Positions 1 to 6,142 of a stretch of DNA of 11,878 nt are shown one piece after another (positions within the stretch are counted from its first letter, which is position 1; each line of letters begins with the position of its first letter). This stretch comes from Thioalkalivibrio sp. GTDB taxonomy: Bacteria; Pseudomonadota; Gammaproteobacteria; Ectothiorhodospirales; Ectothiorhodospiraceae. The stretch is from positions 1-11,878 of the forward strand of contig SKQM01000151.1 of the NCBI GenBank assembly GCA_007119005.1. Direction: 5' to 3'. The position numbers and the translations under genes were made by a program. The notes below the pieces were generated by a model. It was not told the DNA's origin and searched no databases. It saw only the letters and a program-made list of their open reading frames with translations.

Positions 1-242
1 TACCCGGCCACCGCCCCCGGCACTTCCTCCAGGCGCGTGAGTTCGCTCATGGTCCCGGACACCTTCTCCAGACCCGCGCGGAAGACCTGGGCCAGCGGAC
101 CTTTCGGCAGCTTCGGGAGCAAGGGCTCGGTGTCCGTCGCGCCTTGCCTTGCGTCCAGTGCCGCACGTGCGTCCGCACTCAGGGCGCCACGCCCCAGGCT
201 TCTGCGAATCGCTGCCAGAACCTGTTCGCGACCGCCGCTCAT
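1..242 (-). CDS. lutC: LutC, lactate utilization protein C (LUD domain), N-terminal part; runs off left edge
   Basis: Partial gene: only the first 80 codons are inside the window. The start ATG (240-242) overlaps the lutB stop in an ATGA tetranucleotide, which fixes the start and implies translational coupling. The visible protein begins MSGGREQVLAAIRRSLGRG, a helical N-terminus of the kind that precedes the LUD domain in LutC/YkgG proteins; the LUD domain itself would lie beyond the edge. From family knowledge, LutC is the third member of the LutABC complex, which oxidises L-lactate to pyruvate in the cytoplasm or at the membrane. The assignment rests mainly on position as third gene after lutA and lutB, supported by the N-terminal pattern. 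An alternative reading as a generic LUD-domain protein would mean the same family. Confidence 0.82.
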   Translation of the reverse strand, partial: MSGGREQVLAAIRRSLGRGALSADARAALDARQGATDTEPLLPKLPKGPLAQVFRAGLEKVSGTMSELTRLEEVPGAVAG

Positions 243-1669
243 CGTCCCTGCCCCTTCTGACGCCGCTGCCAGACCGCCATGAAGGTCTCGCCCTGCGGCG
301 CCGGCAGGTCGCGGCCGCCACGAAACCAGCTGCCCGCGAACGGCATGCGCCGGAAGCGTCCCTTGCGTCCCGCCAGCAGCGCAAGCATCCGTGCCTGCAC
401 CCGCGTGCCCAGCCGGTAGATGCGCGGATGGGTGGTGAACCAGACCCAGGCCGCGAGGCCCCAGCGCATCGGCTTCAGGCCCAGACGCAGCTGGTACTCG
501 CGATGGCGCAGCGTGCGCAGCAGATCCGGCAGCGGGATCCGCACCGGGCAGACCTCCGCGCAGTGCCCGTTCAGCGTGCAGGCGTTCGGCAGGTTGCCGG
601 CTTCCTTCAGACCGACCGCCAGCGGCGTCAGGATCGAGCCCATCGGCCCCGGATACACCCAGCCGTAGGCGTGACCGCCGATCGCGCCGTAGACCGGGCA
701 GTGATTCATGCAGGCGCCACAGCGAATGCAGCGCAGCATCTCGCGGAACTGGTCGCCGAGCATCGTCGTGCGGCCGTTGTCGACCAGCACCACGTGGTAT
801 TCCTCTGGCCCGTCGGTGTCCCCGGGCCGCTTCGGTCCGGTGCTGAACGTGGTGTAGGTGGTGATGTCCTGCCCGGTGGCGCTGCGTGCGAGCAGCCGCA
901 GCAGCGTAGTGGCATCCTCCGCGGTGGGCACCACCTTTTCGATGCCCGCGGTGACGATGTGCACCTTCGGCAGCGAGCAGGTGAGGTCGCCGTTGCCCTC
1001 GTTGGTCACGATGACGCTGGTGCCGCTCTCGGCGATCAGGAAGTTCGCACCGGTGATGCCGACGTCGGCCTCGAGATACTTGCTGCGCAGCACCTGCCGC
1101 GCCTCGTTGACCATCTCCGGAACCTCGGCCAGTTTCCGGCTCAGGCCGTATTTCTGATGATTCTGGTGGAACAGGTCGGCGATCTGGCCGCGGGTCTTGT
1201 GCACCGCCGGCACGATGATGTGACTGGGAGGTTCGTGCGCGAGCTGGATGATGTACTCACCGAGATCGGTCTCGACCACCTCGAAGCCGGCCCCTTCCAA
1301 TGCCCCGTTGACGCCGACCTCCTCGCCAACCATGGACTTGCCCTTGGTGATCATCTTCGCGCCGGCGGCGCGGCAGATTTCCACCACGATGCGTCGCGCA
1401 TCCTCGGCGCTGGAGGCCCAGTGGACCTTGCCTCCGGCGCGTTCCACTGCGTCGGCATAGCGCTCGAGGTAGTGATCCAGGTTCTCGAGGGTATGGTTCT
1501 TGATCGCGACCGCGCGGTCGCGCAGCGCGTCGAACTCGGGCAGGCCTTCGACGGCCTTCGCCCGCTTCACCGCGAACCCGTCCTTGGCCCGGTTCAGCGC
1601 GACCTGCAGGGTTTCGTCCTGCAAAGCCCAGACGGCGCGTTCCTTGAAGGCGTGGCTGAGCGGTTCCAT
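239..1669 (-). CDS. lutB: LutB, iron-sulfur lactate oxidation subunit (LUD domain plus ferredoxin-type cysteines)
   Basis: A 476-aa protein of the LutB/YkgF family. Residues about 60-290 form the LUD domain, with the typical stretches ITKGKSMVGEE, GEYIIQLAHEPPSHIIVPAVH, ITGANFLIAESGT and VTNEGNGD. A cysteine motif follows, CIRCGACMNHCP (C314, C317, C320, C324), a standard 4Fe-4S pattern, then a second, ACTLNGHCAEVCP (C364, N367, C370, C374), in which the second cysteine position is asparagine. The C-terminal ~100 residues are basic and contain a short hydrophobic stretch (WGLAAWVWF). The ATG at 1667-1669 was chosen because it follows the LutA stop as TGATG and places the LUD domain normally; a longer reading frame continues upstream but runs antiframe through lutA. 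In the family, LutB carries electrons from L-lactate oxidation together with LutA and LutC. It could also be called an L-lactate dehydrogenase iron-sulfur subunit. Confidence 0.94.
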   Translation of the reverse strand: MEPLSHAFKERAVWALQDETLQVALNRAKDGFAVKRAKAVEGLPEFDALRDRAVAIKNHTLENLDHYLERYADAVERAGGKVHWASSAEDARRIVVEICRAAGAKMITKGKSMVGEEVGVNGALEGAGFEVVETDLGEYIIQLAHEPPSHIIVPAVHKTRGQIADLFHQNHQKYGLSRKLAEVPEMVNEARQVLRSKYLEADVGITGANFLIAESGTSVIVTNEGNGDLTCSLPKVHIVTAGIEKVVPTAEDATTLLRLLARSATGQDITTYTTFSTGPKRPGDTDGPEEYHVVLVDNGRTTMLGDQFREMLRCIRCGACMNHCPVYGAIGGHAYGWVYPGPMGSILTPLAVGLKEAGNLPNACTLNGHCAEVCPVRIPLPDLLRTLRHREYQLRLGLKPMRWGLAAWVWFTTHPRIYRLGTRVQARMLALLAGRKGRFRRMPFAGSWFRGGRDLPAPQGETFMAVWQRRQKGQGR

Positions 1670-2481
1670 CACGAACCTCCGCTGGGTTGACGCGGATCCC
1701 CGAGGCCCGGGACGTCGGCCATGCCCGCGAGCACTTCGGCCACGTGGTAAACGCGCACCTTCCCGCCTTCGCGCCCGAGCCGGCCGGCGATGTTCAGCAG
1801 GCAGCCCAGATCGCCGCCCAGCACCACCTCGGCGCCGGTCGCGCTGATCGCCGCGGCCTTGTCGCCGACCATCCGGCCGGAGATTTCCGGGTACTTCACG
1901 CAGAAGGTGCCGCCGAAGCCACAGCAGATCTCGGAGTCGGCGAGTTCCCTGAGTTCCAGTCCGCGGACCGTCGCCAGCAGGCGCCGCGGCTGCTCCCGGA
2001 TACCGAGCGCGCGCAGACCATGGCAGCTGTCGTGGTAGGTCACGCGGTGGGGAAAGGCGGCGTCGACCGAGGTCATGCCGCGGATGTCGGTCAGGAAGGA
2101 GATCAGTTCGTAGGTCTTGGCCGCCATCGCGCGGGCGCGCTGCTGCCACCCGGGTTCCGACGTGAACAGCCGCGGATAATCGCGCAGCATGCCGCCGCAG
2201 GAGCCGGACGGCGCGACCACGTAGTCGAAATCCTCCAGGGCCTCGATGGTCTGCCGGGCGGTGCGCGCGGCGCCGTTGAGGTCACCGTTGTTGTAGGAGG
2301 GCTGTCCGCAGCAGGTCTGCGTGAGCGGCACCTCCACGCTGCAGCCCGCCTTTTCCAGAAGCGCCACCGCGGCCAGACCGACGTTCGGCCGATAGATGTT
2401 GGCGAGGCAGGTGACGAACAGCCCGACGCGCGGCCGGGAGCCCGTTCCGTCGTGGCTGGAACCAGCCCTCGGGGCACTCAT
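1669..2481 (-). CDS. lutA: LutA, CCG-motif (cysteine-rich) lactate oxidation subunit
   Basis: A 270-aa protein of the LutA/YkgE family, related to the GlpC/heterodisulfide reductase subunit B cysteine-rich domain. Two repeats are visible. The first holds TCCGQPSYNNGD (C57, C58) and GSCGG (C95); the second holds YHDSCHG (C153), ICCGFGG (C186, C187) and C194 before KYPEIS. These cysteines are expected to bind Fe-S clusters. The protein is slightly longer than usual for LutA because of about 18 polar residues before RVGLFVTCLAN. The ATG at 2479-2481 has only a weak upstream purine match (GGCAGG), but no nearer start codon precedes the conserved core. It is the first gene of the lut operon and its stop shares one base with the lutB start. 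No LutR/LldR-type regulator and no lactate permease lie in the window, so control and uptake must be encoded elsewhere or upstream. Confidence 0.94.
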   Translation of the reverse strand: MSAPRAGSSHDGTGSRPRVGLFVTCLANIYRPNVGLAAVALLEKAGCSVEVPLTQTCCGQPSYNNGDLNGAARTARQTIEALEDFDYVVAPSGSCGGMLRDYPRLFTSEPGWQQRARAMAAKTYELISFLTDIRGMTSVDAAFPHRVTYHDSCHGLRALGIREQPRRLLATVRGLELRELADSEICCGFGGTFCVKYPEISGRMVGDKAAAISATGAEVVLGGDLGCLLNIAGRLGREGGKVRVYHVAEVLAGMADVPGLGDPRQPSGGS

Positions 2482-2539
2482 GAATCAGGCCTGCCGCTGA
2501 AGAACATGCGTACCCCCGTGTACCCGCGAACACGTTGCT

Positions 2540-2554
2540 TCAGATCTGAGCATA
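2540..2554 (-). promoter_or_regulatory. Candidate lutA promoter -10 box with adjoining 10-bp palindrome
   Basis: On the minus strand TATGCT (2554-2549) resembles a -10 box and runs into the perfect palindrome TCAGATCTGA (2549-2540), about 60 bp upstream of the lutA ATG. A clear -35 box is lacking: at 17-bp spacing the hexamer is AATTTT, while a TTGCCG is only 13 bp away. The palindrome would sit around the transcription start, a place where a repressor could act. This is inference; no known regulator motif was matched. Confidence 0.2.
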
Positions 2555-2665
2555 GCAGACGAACCGGCGGCAAAATTGACCGGGATCAGTTCGGCGCCAG
2601 ATGGGCGATCGACCGGCGGAACCGATGTTCGAATCGAAAACGGCCGAAGAAACCACTGAGCAATG

Positions 2666-2741
2666 TCCTTCGACAGGCTCGGGACGAACGGCAAGTGCAT
2701 GATTCCGTCCCCGGCGAGCTTGTCGAACCAGGAACGGAATC
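2666..2741. repeat. Imperfect palindromic intergenic repeat (type whose translations read VRPEPVEG)
   Basis: The left arm contains TTCGACAGGCTCGGGACGAA (2669-2688). The right arm (2707-2733), read on the minus strand, contains TTCGACAAGCTCGCCGGGGA, so the two arms form an imperfect inverted repeat separated by about 17 bases. In addition GATTCCGT (2701-2708) and ACGGAATC (2734-2741) form a perfect 8-bp inverted repeat around the right arm. Sequences of the form TTCGACAAGCTCAGGACGAA, whose chance translations give VRPEPVEG or FDKLRTNG, are widespread intergenic repeats in proteobacteria from memory of such translations; VRPEPVEG appears here on the minus strand. The function is unknown; it could form an RNA hairpin downstream of the 114-aa gene. 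Confidence 0.65.
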
Positions 2742-2772
2742 GACTGGTTCAGCGTTTGCCTTACACCCGCCA

Positions 2773-3117
2773 CTACATCAGCCGCCAGGCCTGTTCATCG
2801 CCCAACTCCAGCACCTGTTGCGCCAGCGCAATCGCCTGGTCGCAGAACTGGTCGAGATCCCGCCAGCGGCCGGACACGTCGAGCTCGCGATCCATGCCTT
2901 CGCTGAGCACGCGCAGCGCGAAGTCGCCAGAGGCGTTCTGGCTGCGCACCGACAGCACATAGAACCGCGGCTCGGGCTCGCCATCGCGTACCGTGGCGAA
3001 AACATAACGGTAGTCGACCCCGTCGTCGCTCTCGATGTCGCCGAGCACGACGACCGAAAAGTCGCCCAGCTTGTAGCGCCGTTGCGGGATGGCGGTTCTG
3101 ATGCCGGGAGCCTTCAT
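2773..3117 (-). CDS. Conserved-looking hypothetical protein, 114 aa
   Basis: I do not recognise a named family. The protein begins MKAPGIRTAIPQRRYKLGDF and is predicted soluble: no signal peptide, no membrane segment, no cysteine cluster (one Cys, in DQFCDQ). The first half looks like beta strands (FSVVVLGDIES, YRYVFATVRDG, RFYVLSVRSQ) and the second half like an acidic amphipathic helix pair (DLDQFCDQAIALAQQVLELGDEQAW). Evidence that it is real: a strong Shine-Dalgarno GGAGG at 3127-3123, five bases before this ATG, and protein-like composition. A second ATG directly upstream (3118-3120) is only two bases from the GGAGG, so 3117 is preferred; the alternative adds one Met. It is divergent from the 133-aa plus-strand gene, leaving about 90 bp for both promoters. 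Stop is TAG. No function is proposed. Confidence 0.72.
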   Translation of the reverse strand: MKAPGIRTAIPQRRYKLGDFSVVVLGDIESDDGVDYRYVFATVRDGEPEPRFYVLSVRSQNASGDFALRVLSEGMDRELDVSGRWRDLDQFCDQAIALAQQVLELGDEQAWRLM

Positions 3118-3120
3118 CAT

Positions 3121-3127
3121 CTCCTCC
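3121..3127 (-). promoter_or_regulatory. Ribosome binding site GGAGGAG of the 114-aa gene
   Basis: GGAGGAG on the minus strand abuts two tandem ATG codons. The GGAGG core is five bases from the second ATG and two from the first, which favours the second as the start. It is the strongest Shine-Dalgarno match among the start regions I inspected in the window. Confidence 0.7.
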
Positions 3128-3155
3128 GATTCGGTGCCGACCGTCGCGCCTTGAA

Positions 3156-3172
3156 CCCGGTTACCCACCGGG
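3156..3172. repeat. Short inverted repeat in the divergent intergenic region
   Basis: CCCGGT (3156-3161) and ACCGGG (3167-3172) form a perfect 6-bp inverted repeat with a 5-base loop, midway between the divergent 114-aa and 133-aa genes. It could be an operator for both or a 5' leader hairpin, but such short GC palindromes are common by chance in DNA of this composition. No good -10/-35 pair was seen for either gene. Confidence 0.3.
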
Positions 3173-3209
3173 ACGGCATGCAGCGGCCACCCCGGAACAA
3201 TAGACTGGA

Positions 3210-3611
3210 ATGAACCGCAACCCAAAACCCGAGTGCCGATCATTGCGCCCATCCCACCGCCGGACGGACGTCCTCGACGACGCCGAACTGCAGGACCCTC
3301 CGGGCGGAGCGTTCCTGCGGCTGCACTTCCGCGGCCCGTTCGAAGGCCGACCGGTGACCTGGCTGGCCACCCTGCGGGCAACTGCCGCCCCGGGGCCCGA
3401 ACGCAGCATCGGGGGACTCGCCGCGAGTTTCATCGAGATCGGAGACGACACCCCCGAAGGTGTTCCGATTACGGTGGGGTTACCCGTCGCGACGATCGAC
3501 GAGCCGACCATCCGCAAGGCGATGATCATGATCCGCCGTTACCGGCGCCTGCGCCGTGGGCGCCACGAATATGGCCCGCCGGGGCGGGCCGCCCCCCAGC
3601 GGGATCCGTGA
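3210..3611 (+). CDS. Hypothetical protein, 133 aa, convergent with the DUF3293 gene
   Basis: The only plus-strand gene I support in the window. I do not recognise a named family. After a polar N-terminus (about residues 1-25) there is a compact domain with alternating strands: PGGAFLRLHFRGPFEGRPVTW, SFIEIGDDTPEGVPITVGLPV and TIDEPTIRKAMIMIRRYRRL. The C-terminus is strongly basic (RRYRRLRRGRH). No signal peptide, membrane helix or metal-binding motif is visible; a nucleic-acid contact through the basic tail is possible but speculative. The coding case rests on composition and on a region (3121-3525) where no minus-strand gene competes past the 114-aa gene. The ATG at 3210-3212 has a poor ribosome site (TGGA only). 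The last 86 bp overlap the DUF3293 gene tail-to-tail, so the exact functional C-terminus is uncertain. Confidence 0.62.
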   Translation: MNRNPKPECRSLRPSHRRTDVLDDAELQDPPGGAFLRLHFRGPFEGRPVTWLATLRATAAPGPERSIGGLAASFIEIGDDTPEGVPITVGLPVATIDEPTIRKAMIMIRRYRRLRRGRHEYGPPGRAAPQRDP

Positions 3612-4035
3612 GCCAAAGCCGCGCGGGCTGCCCCGGGTCCAGCCAGAGAAAGCCCAGCTGCCCGAACTCCAGCGCCAGGCGATTGAGCCTCTGCCGACCG
3701 ATCGCCGGAACCAGCAGGCTGGTCTCGTCCGGCCAGACCCCCTCCGGATCGCCGGCATACCCGGCCAGTGCGGTGAGCCCCTCGGCCTGCAGCCGTTTCC
3801 AGAGCGACTCGTGACGGACCAGGTTCTCGAGCACCGGCAGCTGCCGGCTTCCGGGATTGAAGGCGCTGAGCCAGCCGGCCGGACCTTCCGCCGCCAGCCA
3901 GGCGACCAGCGCGGGCGGCGTCGGCCGGTCGACCTGAAAGCGGCAAATCCGGCCGCCGATCGGGATCACGTACTCCGCTGCGCGGTACGCCGCGAGCAGC
4001 GCGGAATCCACGTGGGCCTTGCCGTCAGTGCCCAT
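3526..4035 (-). CDS. DUF3293 domain protein, 169 aa, coupled to recD
   Basis: The protein matches the DUF3293 pattern as I recall it: LLAAYRAAEY near residue 13, WLSAFNPGSRQLP at 55-67, WPDETSLLVPAIG at 101-113 and FGQLGFLW at 124-131. The function of the family is not known to me. Residues 142-169 (rich in Gly, Ala, Pro and Arg) extend past the recognisable domain and lie wholly in the overlap with the convergent plus-strand gene. The start is uncertain: ATG at 4035 overlaps the recD end by 11 bp and has GGGGA five bases upstream; ATG at 4041 and GTG at 4059 are in-frame alternatives. The overlap with recD implies co-transcription and probable translational coupling with the recCBD operon. 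No signal peptide or membrane segment is seen; a cytoplasmic protein is expected. Confidence 0.82.
   Translation of the reverse strand: MGTDGKAHVDSALLAAYRAAEYVIPIGGRICRFQVDRPTPPALVAWLAAEGPAGWLSAFNPGSRQLPVLENLVRHESLWKRLQAEGLTALAGYAGDPEGVWPDETSLLVPAIGRQRLNRLALEFGQLGFLWLDPGQPARLWLTDPAGGRPAPAGHIRGAHGAGAGNGGS
3573..3590. terminator. Perfect GC hairpin inside the convergent gene overlap; possible bidirectional terminator
   Basis: GGCCCGCC (3573-3580) and GGCGGGCC (3583-3590) form a perfect 8-bp stem with a 2-base spacer, placed where the 133-aa plus-strand gene and the minus-strand DUF3293 gene overlap at their 3' ends. Neither side has a T-run, so it is not a canonical intrinsic terminator; it could still slow polymerase from both directions or protect mRNA 3' ends. 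In such GC-rich DNA a chance origin cannot be excluded. Confidence 0.3.
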
Positions 4036-6142
4036 TCCCATCCCCAGCCGGTCGGGCACCCCGGGATCTGCCGCGCAGGGCCTCGCCCAAACCGCTGCCG
4101 CGGATCACCCGGCGCAGGATTGCCTGTTCCAGAACTCCCGGGGCCGGTTCGATCAGCGTGAACCAGCGGCGTGCCCGCGTGATCGCGGTGTAGAGCAGCT
4201 CGCGGGTCAGCACCGGGACCTCGCGGTCCGGGAGCAGCAGCGTGGCGTGATCGAACTCGGAACCCTGGGCCTTGTGCACCGTCATCGCGTACACCGTTTC
4301 CACCTGCACCAGCCGCCCCGGCTGAACCCAGCGCACCCGCTCGCTTCCGTCCCCCGCCGGAAAGGCGACACGCAATGCCCGGCCTGGCCGGCCGTCGGCA
4401 TCACGAAGCGGGATGCTCAGCGTCACGCCGATGTCGCCGTTCATCAGGCCCAGGCCGTAATCGTTTGCGGTGACCATCACCGGGCGCCCCGCATACCAGA
4501 CATTCCGGCCGGTGATCATCCCCTCGGCACGCAGCGACGCCTCGACCCGACGGTTCATCTGCGCCACCCCCCAGGGGCCGTGGCGCACCGGGCACAACAG
4601 CTGGAACCCGCGCTGGGCCTCGAGCACCCGTGCCGCCCAGGCGGAGACCGTGTCGGGGTCGGCCTCGTCGCCCGGATCTTCCTCGATGATCCGGCGCAGG
4701 TAGTCGGCGTGGCCCGCGGGCCGGGAGCCGTCCTCAACAGGCCGGAACCGTTCGGCGCCGCCGTGTACCACGCTGCGTTCCAGTTCGCCTTCGCCCGAGC
4801 CCTCCAGGGCCTGCGCAGCCAGGTCGGGCAGCACCCCCTCGCGCGAGAGGATTGCGCGCGCCGCCGCCGCATCCCCGGCGTTCACCGCACGCGCGAGGCG
4901 CCCTATCGCGCTGTGCTCACCGAAGCGGTAGCTCCGGCGCAGCATCACGATGTGCTGGTCCAGCTCCTCGCCCTGCCTGTCCAGCATGGCCTCGGGGATC
5001 TCCTCGCCGCTGACCCGCTGCAGCCACTCGCCGGTCGCGGGGGTGTAATGACCGCCGCCCGCCCGCGCGCAGATCTCGCCCAGCACCGCACCCGCTTCCA
5101 CCGACGCCAGCTGGTCCCGGTCGCCGAGCAGGATCAGGCGCGCGTGCGGCGGCAGGGCCTGGAACACTGCCGTCATCAGCTCGAGGTCGATCATCGAGGC
5201 CTCGTCGACCACCAGCACGTCCAGTGCGAGCGGATTGCCCGAACGGTACCGGAAGTGCCGGGTGCCGGGCCGGCTTCCGAGCAGCCGGTGCACGGTGCCG
5301 ACCTCGGTGGGAATCGACGCGCGGATCCGGACACCACGGTCGTCCCCGGGCAGCGGCAGATCGTGCACCGCGCCGGCCACCGAGGCACTCAGGCGGGCGG
5401 CGGCCTTCCCGGTGGGTGCCGCCATGCGGATGCGCAACGGGTGCGCGTGGCCGGCCTCCTGTTGCAACGCCTGCAACAGGGCGAGCAGCCGAACCACCGT
5501 CGTCGTCTTGCCGGTCCCCGGACCGCCCGTGATCACCGTGAACCGGCCACCCGCTGCCAGCGCACACGCGACCCGCTGCCAGTCGGTCGCGCCCCGCCCC
5601 GGCGGACCGAACAACCGGTCGAGCCAGGCGCGCAGGACCGTCGTGTCGACCTCGGCACGCAATGTTCCGCTGTCGGCCAGGCGCCGCCTGACGGCCGCAC
5701 CGATGTACTGCTCGCAGGCCCAGAACCGCCGCAGGTAGAGGCGCCCCCCGGCAAGAACCAGCGGCGTGTCCCCGGCGCCGGGGGCAACCAGATCCGGGTG
5801 CGCCAGACCCTCCGCCCAGCCGTCGCCGGTCAAGCCCTGCAGGAGTTCCCGGGGAGCGGGAACGGAACCGGCAACGGCCCCTTCGGGCGGCAGCGAGAGG
5901 CTTCGGTCGGGGGCGGCCAGGGTCTTGTCGAGGTCGAGGCACACATGCCCGCGTCCCAGCTGATGGCTGGCGAGTGCGGCCCCGAGCAGCAGCAGCGGCG
6001 GGGCCTCCGGCACCTGTTCGTGCAGGAAGCTGGCGAAGGCGTGGTCCAGCGCCCGCAGCCAGCCCAGCTCGCCCCAGGCATCGAGCAGCCGCAGCATCCC
6101 CGCGGCGGATTCCAGCGTCCCGTTGCGCCCCACGTGGCTCAC
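4025..6142 (-). CDS. recD: RecD, exonuclease V alpha subunit (5'-3' helicase of RecBCD)
   Basis: RecD is the SF1B 5'-3' DNA helicase of the RecBCD complex, which unwinds and degrades double-strand ends and prepares them for RecA. With the GTG start at 6142 the protein has 705 aa, longer than E. coli RecD (about 608). Visible motifs: Walker A GGPGTGKT (206-213), motif Ia AAPTGKAAARL (about 241-251), Walker B VVDEASM (311-317), GDRDQLASVEAGAVLG (340-355), HKAQGSEFDH (623-632) and YTAITRARR (651-659). The N-terminal ~190 residues match the RecB-contacting domain. Extra length appears mainly in a linker rich in Asp, Glu and Arg around residues 450-525, and in a GC-rich C-terminal tail. The start was chosen because GTG and the recB stop form GTGA, with GGGAG upstream; the frame extends upstream only inside recB. 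It overlaps the DUF3293 gene downstream. Confidence 0.95.
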   Translation of the reverse strand: MSHVGRNGTLESAAGMLRLLDAWGELGWLRALDHAFASFLHEQVPEAPPLLLLGAALASHQLGRGHVCLDLDKTLAAPDRSLSLPPEGAVAGSVPAPRELLQGLTGDGWAEGLAHPDLVAPGAGDTPLVLAGGRLYLRRFWACEQYIGAAVRRRLADSGTLRAEVDTTVLRAWLDRLFGPPGRGATDWQRVACALAAGGRFTVITGGPGTGKTTTVVRLLALLQALQQEAGHAHPLRIRMAAPTGKAAARLSASVAGAVHDLPLPGDDRGVRIRASIPTEVGTVHRLLGSRPGTRHFRYRSGNPLALDVLVVDEASMIDLELMTAVFQALPPHARLILLGDRDQLASVEAGAVLGEICARAGGGHYTPATGEWLQRVSGEEIPEAMLDRQGEELDQHIVMLRRSYRFGEHSAIGRLARAVNAGDAAAARAILSREGVLPDLAAQALEGSGEGELERSVVHGGAERFRPVEDGSRPAGHADYLRRIIEEDPGDEADPDTVSAWAARVLEAQRGFQLLCPVRHGPWGVAQMNRRVEASLRAEGMITGRNVWYAGRPVMVTANDYGLGLMNGDIGVTLSIPLRDADGRPGRALRVAFPAGDGSERVRWVQPGRLVQVETVYAMTVHKAQGSEFDHATLLLPDREVPVLTRELLYTAITRARRWFTLIEPAPGVLEQAILRRVIRGSGLGEALRGRSRGARPAGDGNGH

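Larger units (their letters stand above)
2482..2772. other. 291-bp intergenic region between lutA and a 114-aa unknown gene
   Basis: No convincing gene is present on either strand; the frames that cross it are shadows of neighbouring genes. It is visibly less GC-rich in places (for example CAAAATTGAC near 2571-2580) than the flanking genes. It must contain the lutA promoter on the minus strand and the 3' untranslated end of the 114-aa gene. It holds a 10-bp palindrome at 2540-2549, two short repeated GTACCC blocks at 2511-2525, and the palindromic repeat at 2666-2741. No T-rich intrinsic terminator was seen. Confidence 0.75.

Noticed and set aside
149..1690. Plus-strand open frame opposite lutB
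   Set aside because: It is the mirror of lutB, which has clear LUD and cysteine motifs. The plus-strand translation is Arg, Gln and His rich with no family signal.
2540..2549. TCAGATCTGA as a restriction or phage attachment site
   Set aside because: No integrase, tRNA or mobile element is nearby, so only a possible operator role was kept at low confidence.
1687..3213. Plus-strand open frame running across lutA, the spacer and the 114-aa gene
   Set aside because: It is antisense to lutA, passes through the palindromic repeat and is antisense to the 114-aa gene, with no domain-like sequence.
5209..5216. E. coli Chi octamer (GCTGGTGG on the minus strand) inside recD
   Set aside because: It falls in the codons for the Walker B strand (LVVDEAS), where CTGGTGGTCGAC is the natural codon choice. 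A single copy is no evidence for Chi use, and the Chi sequence of this organism is unknown.
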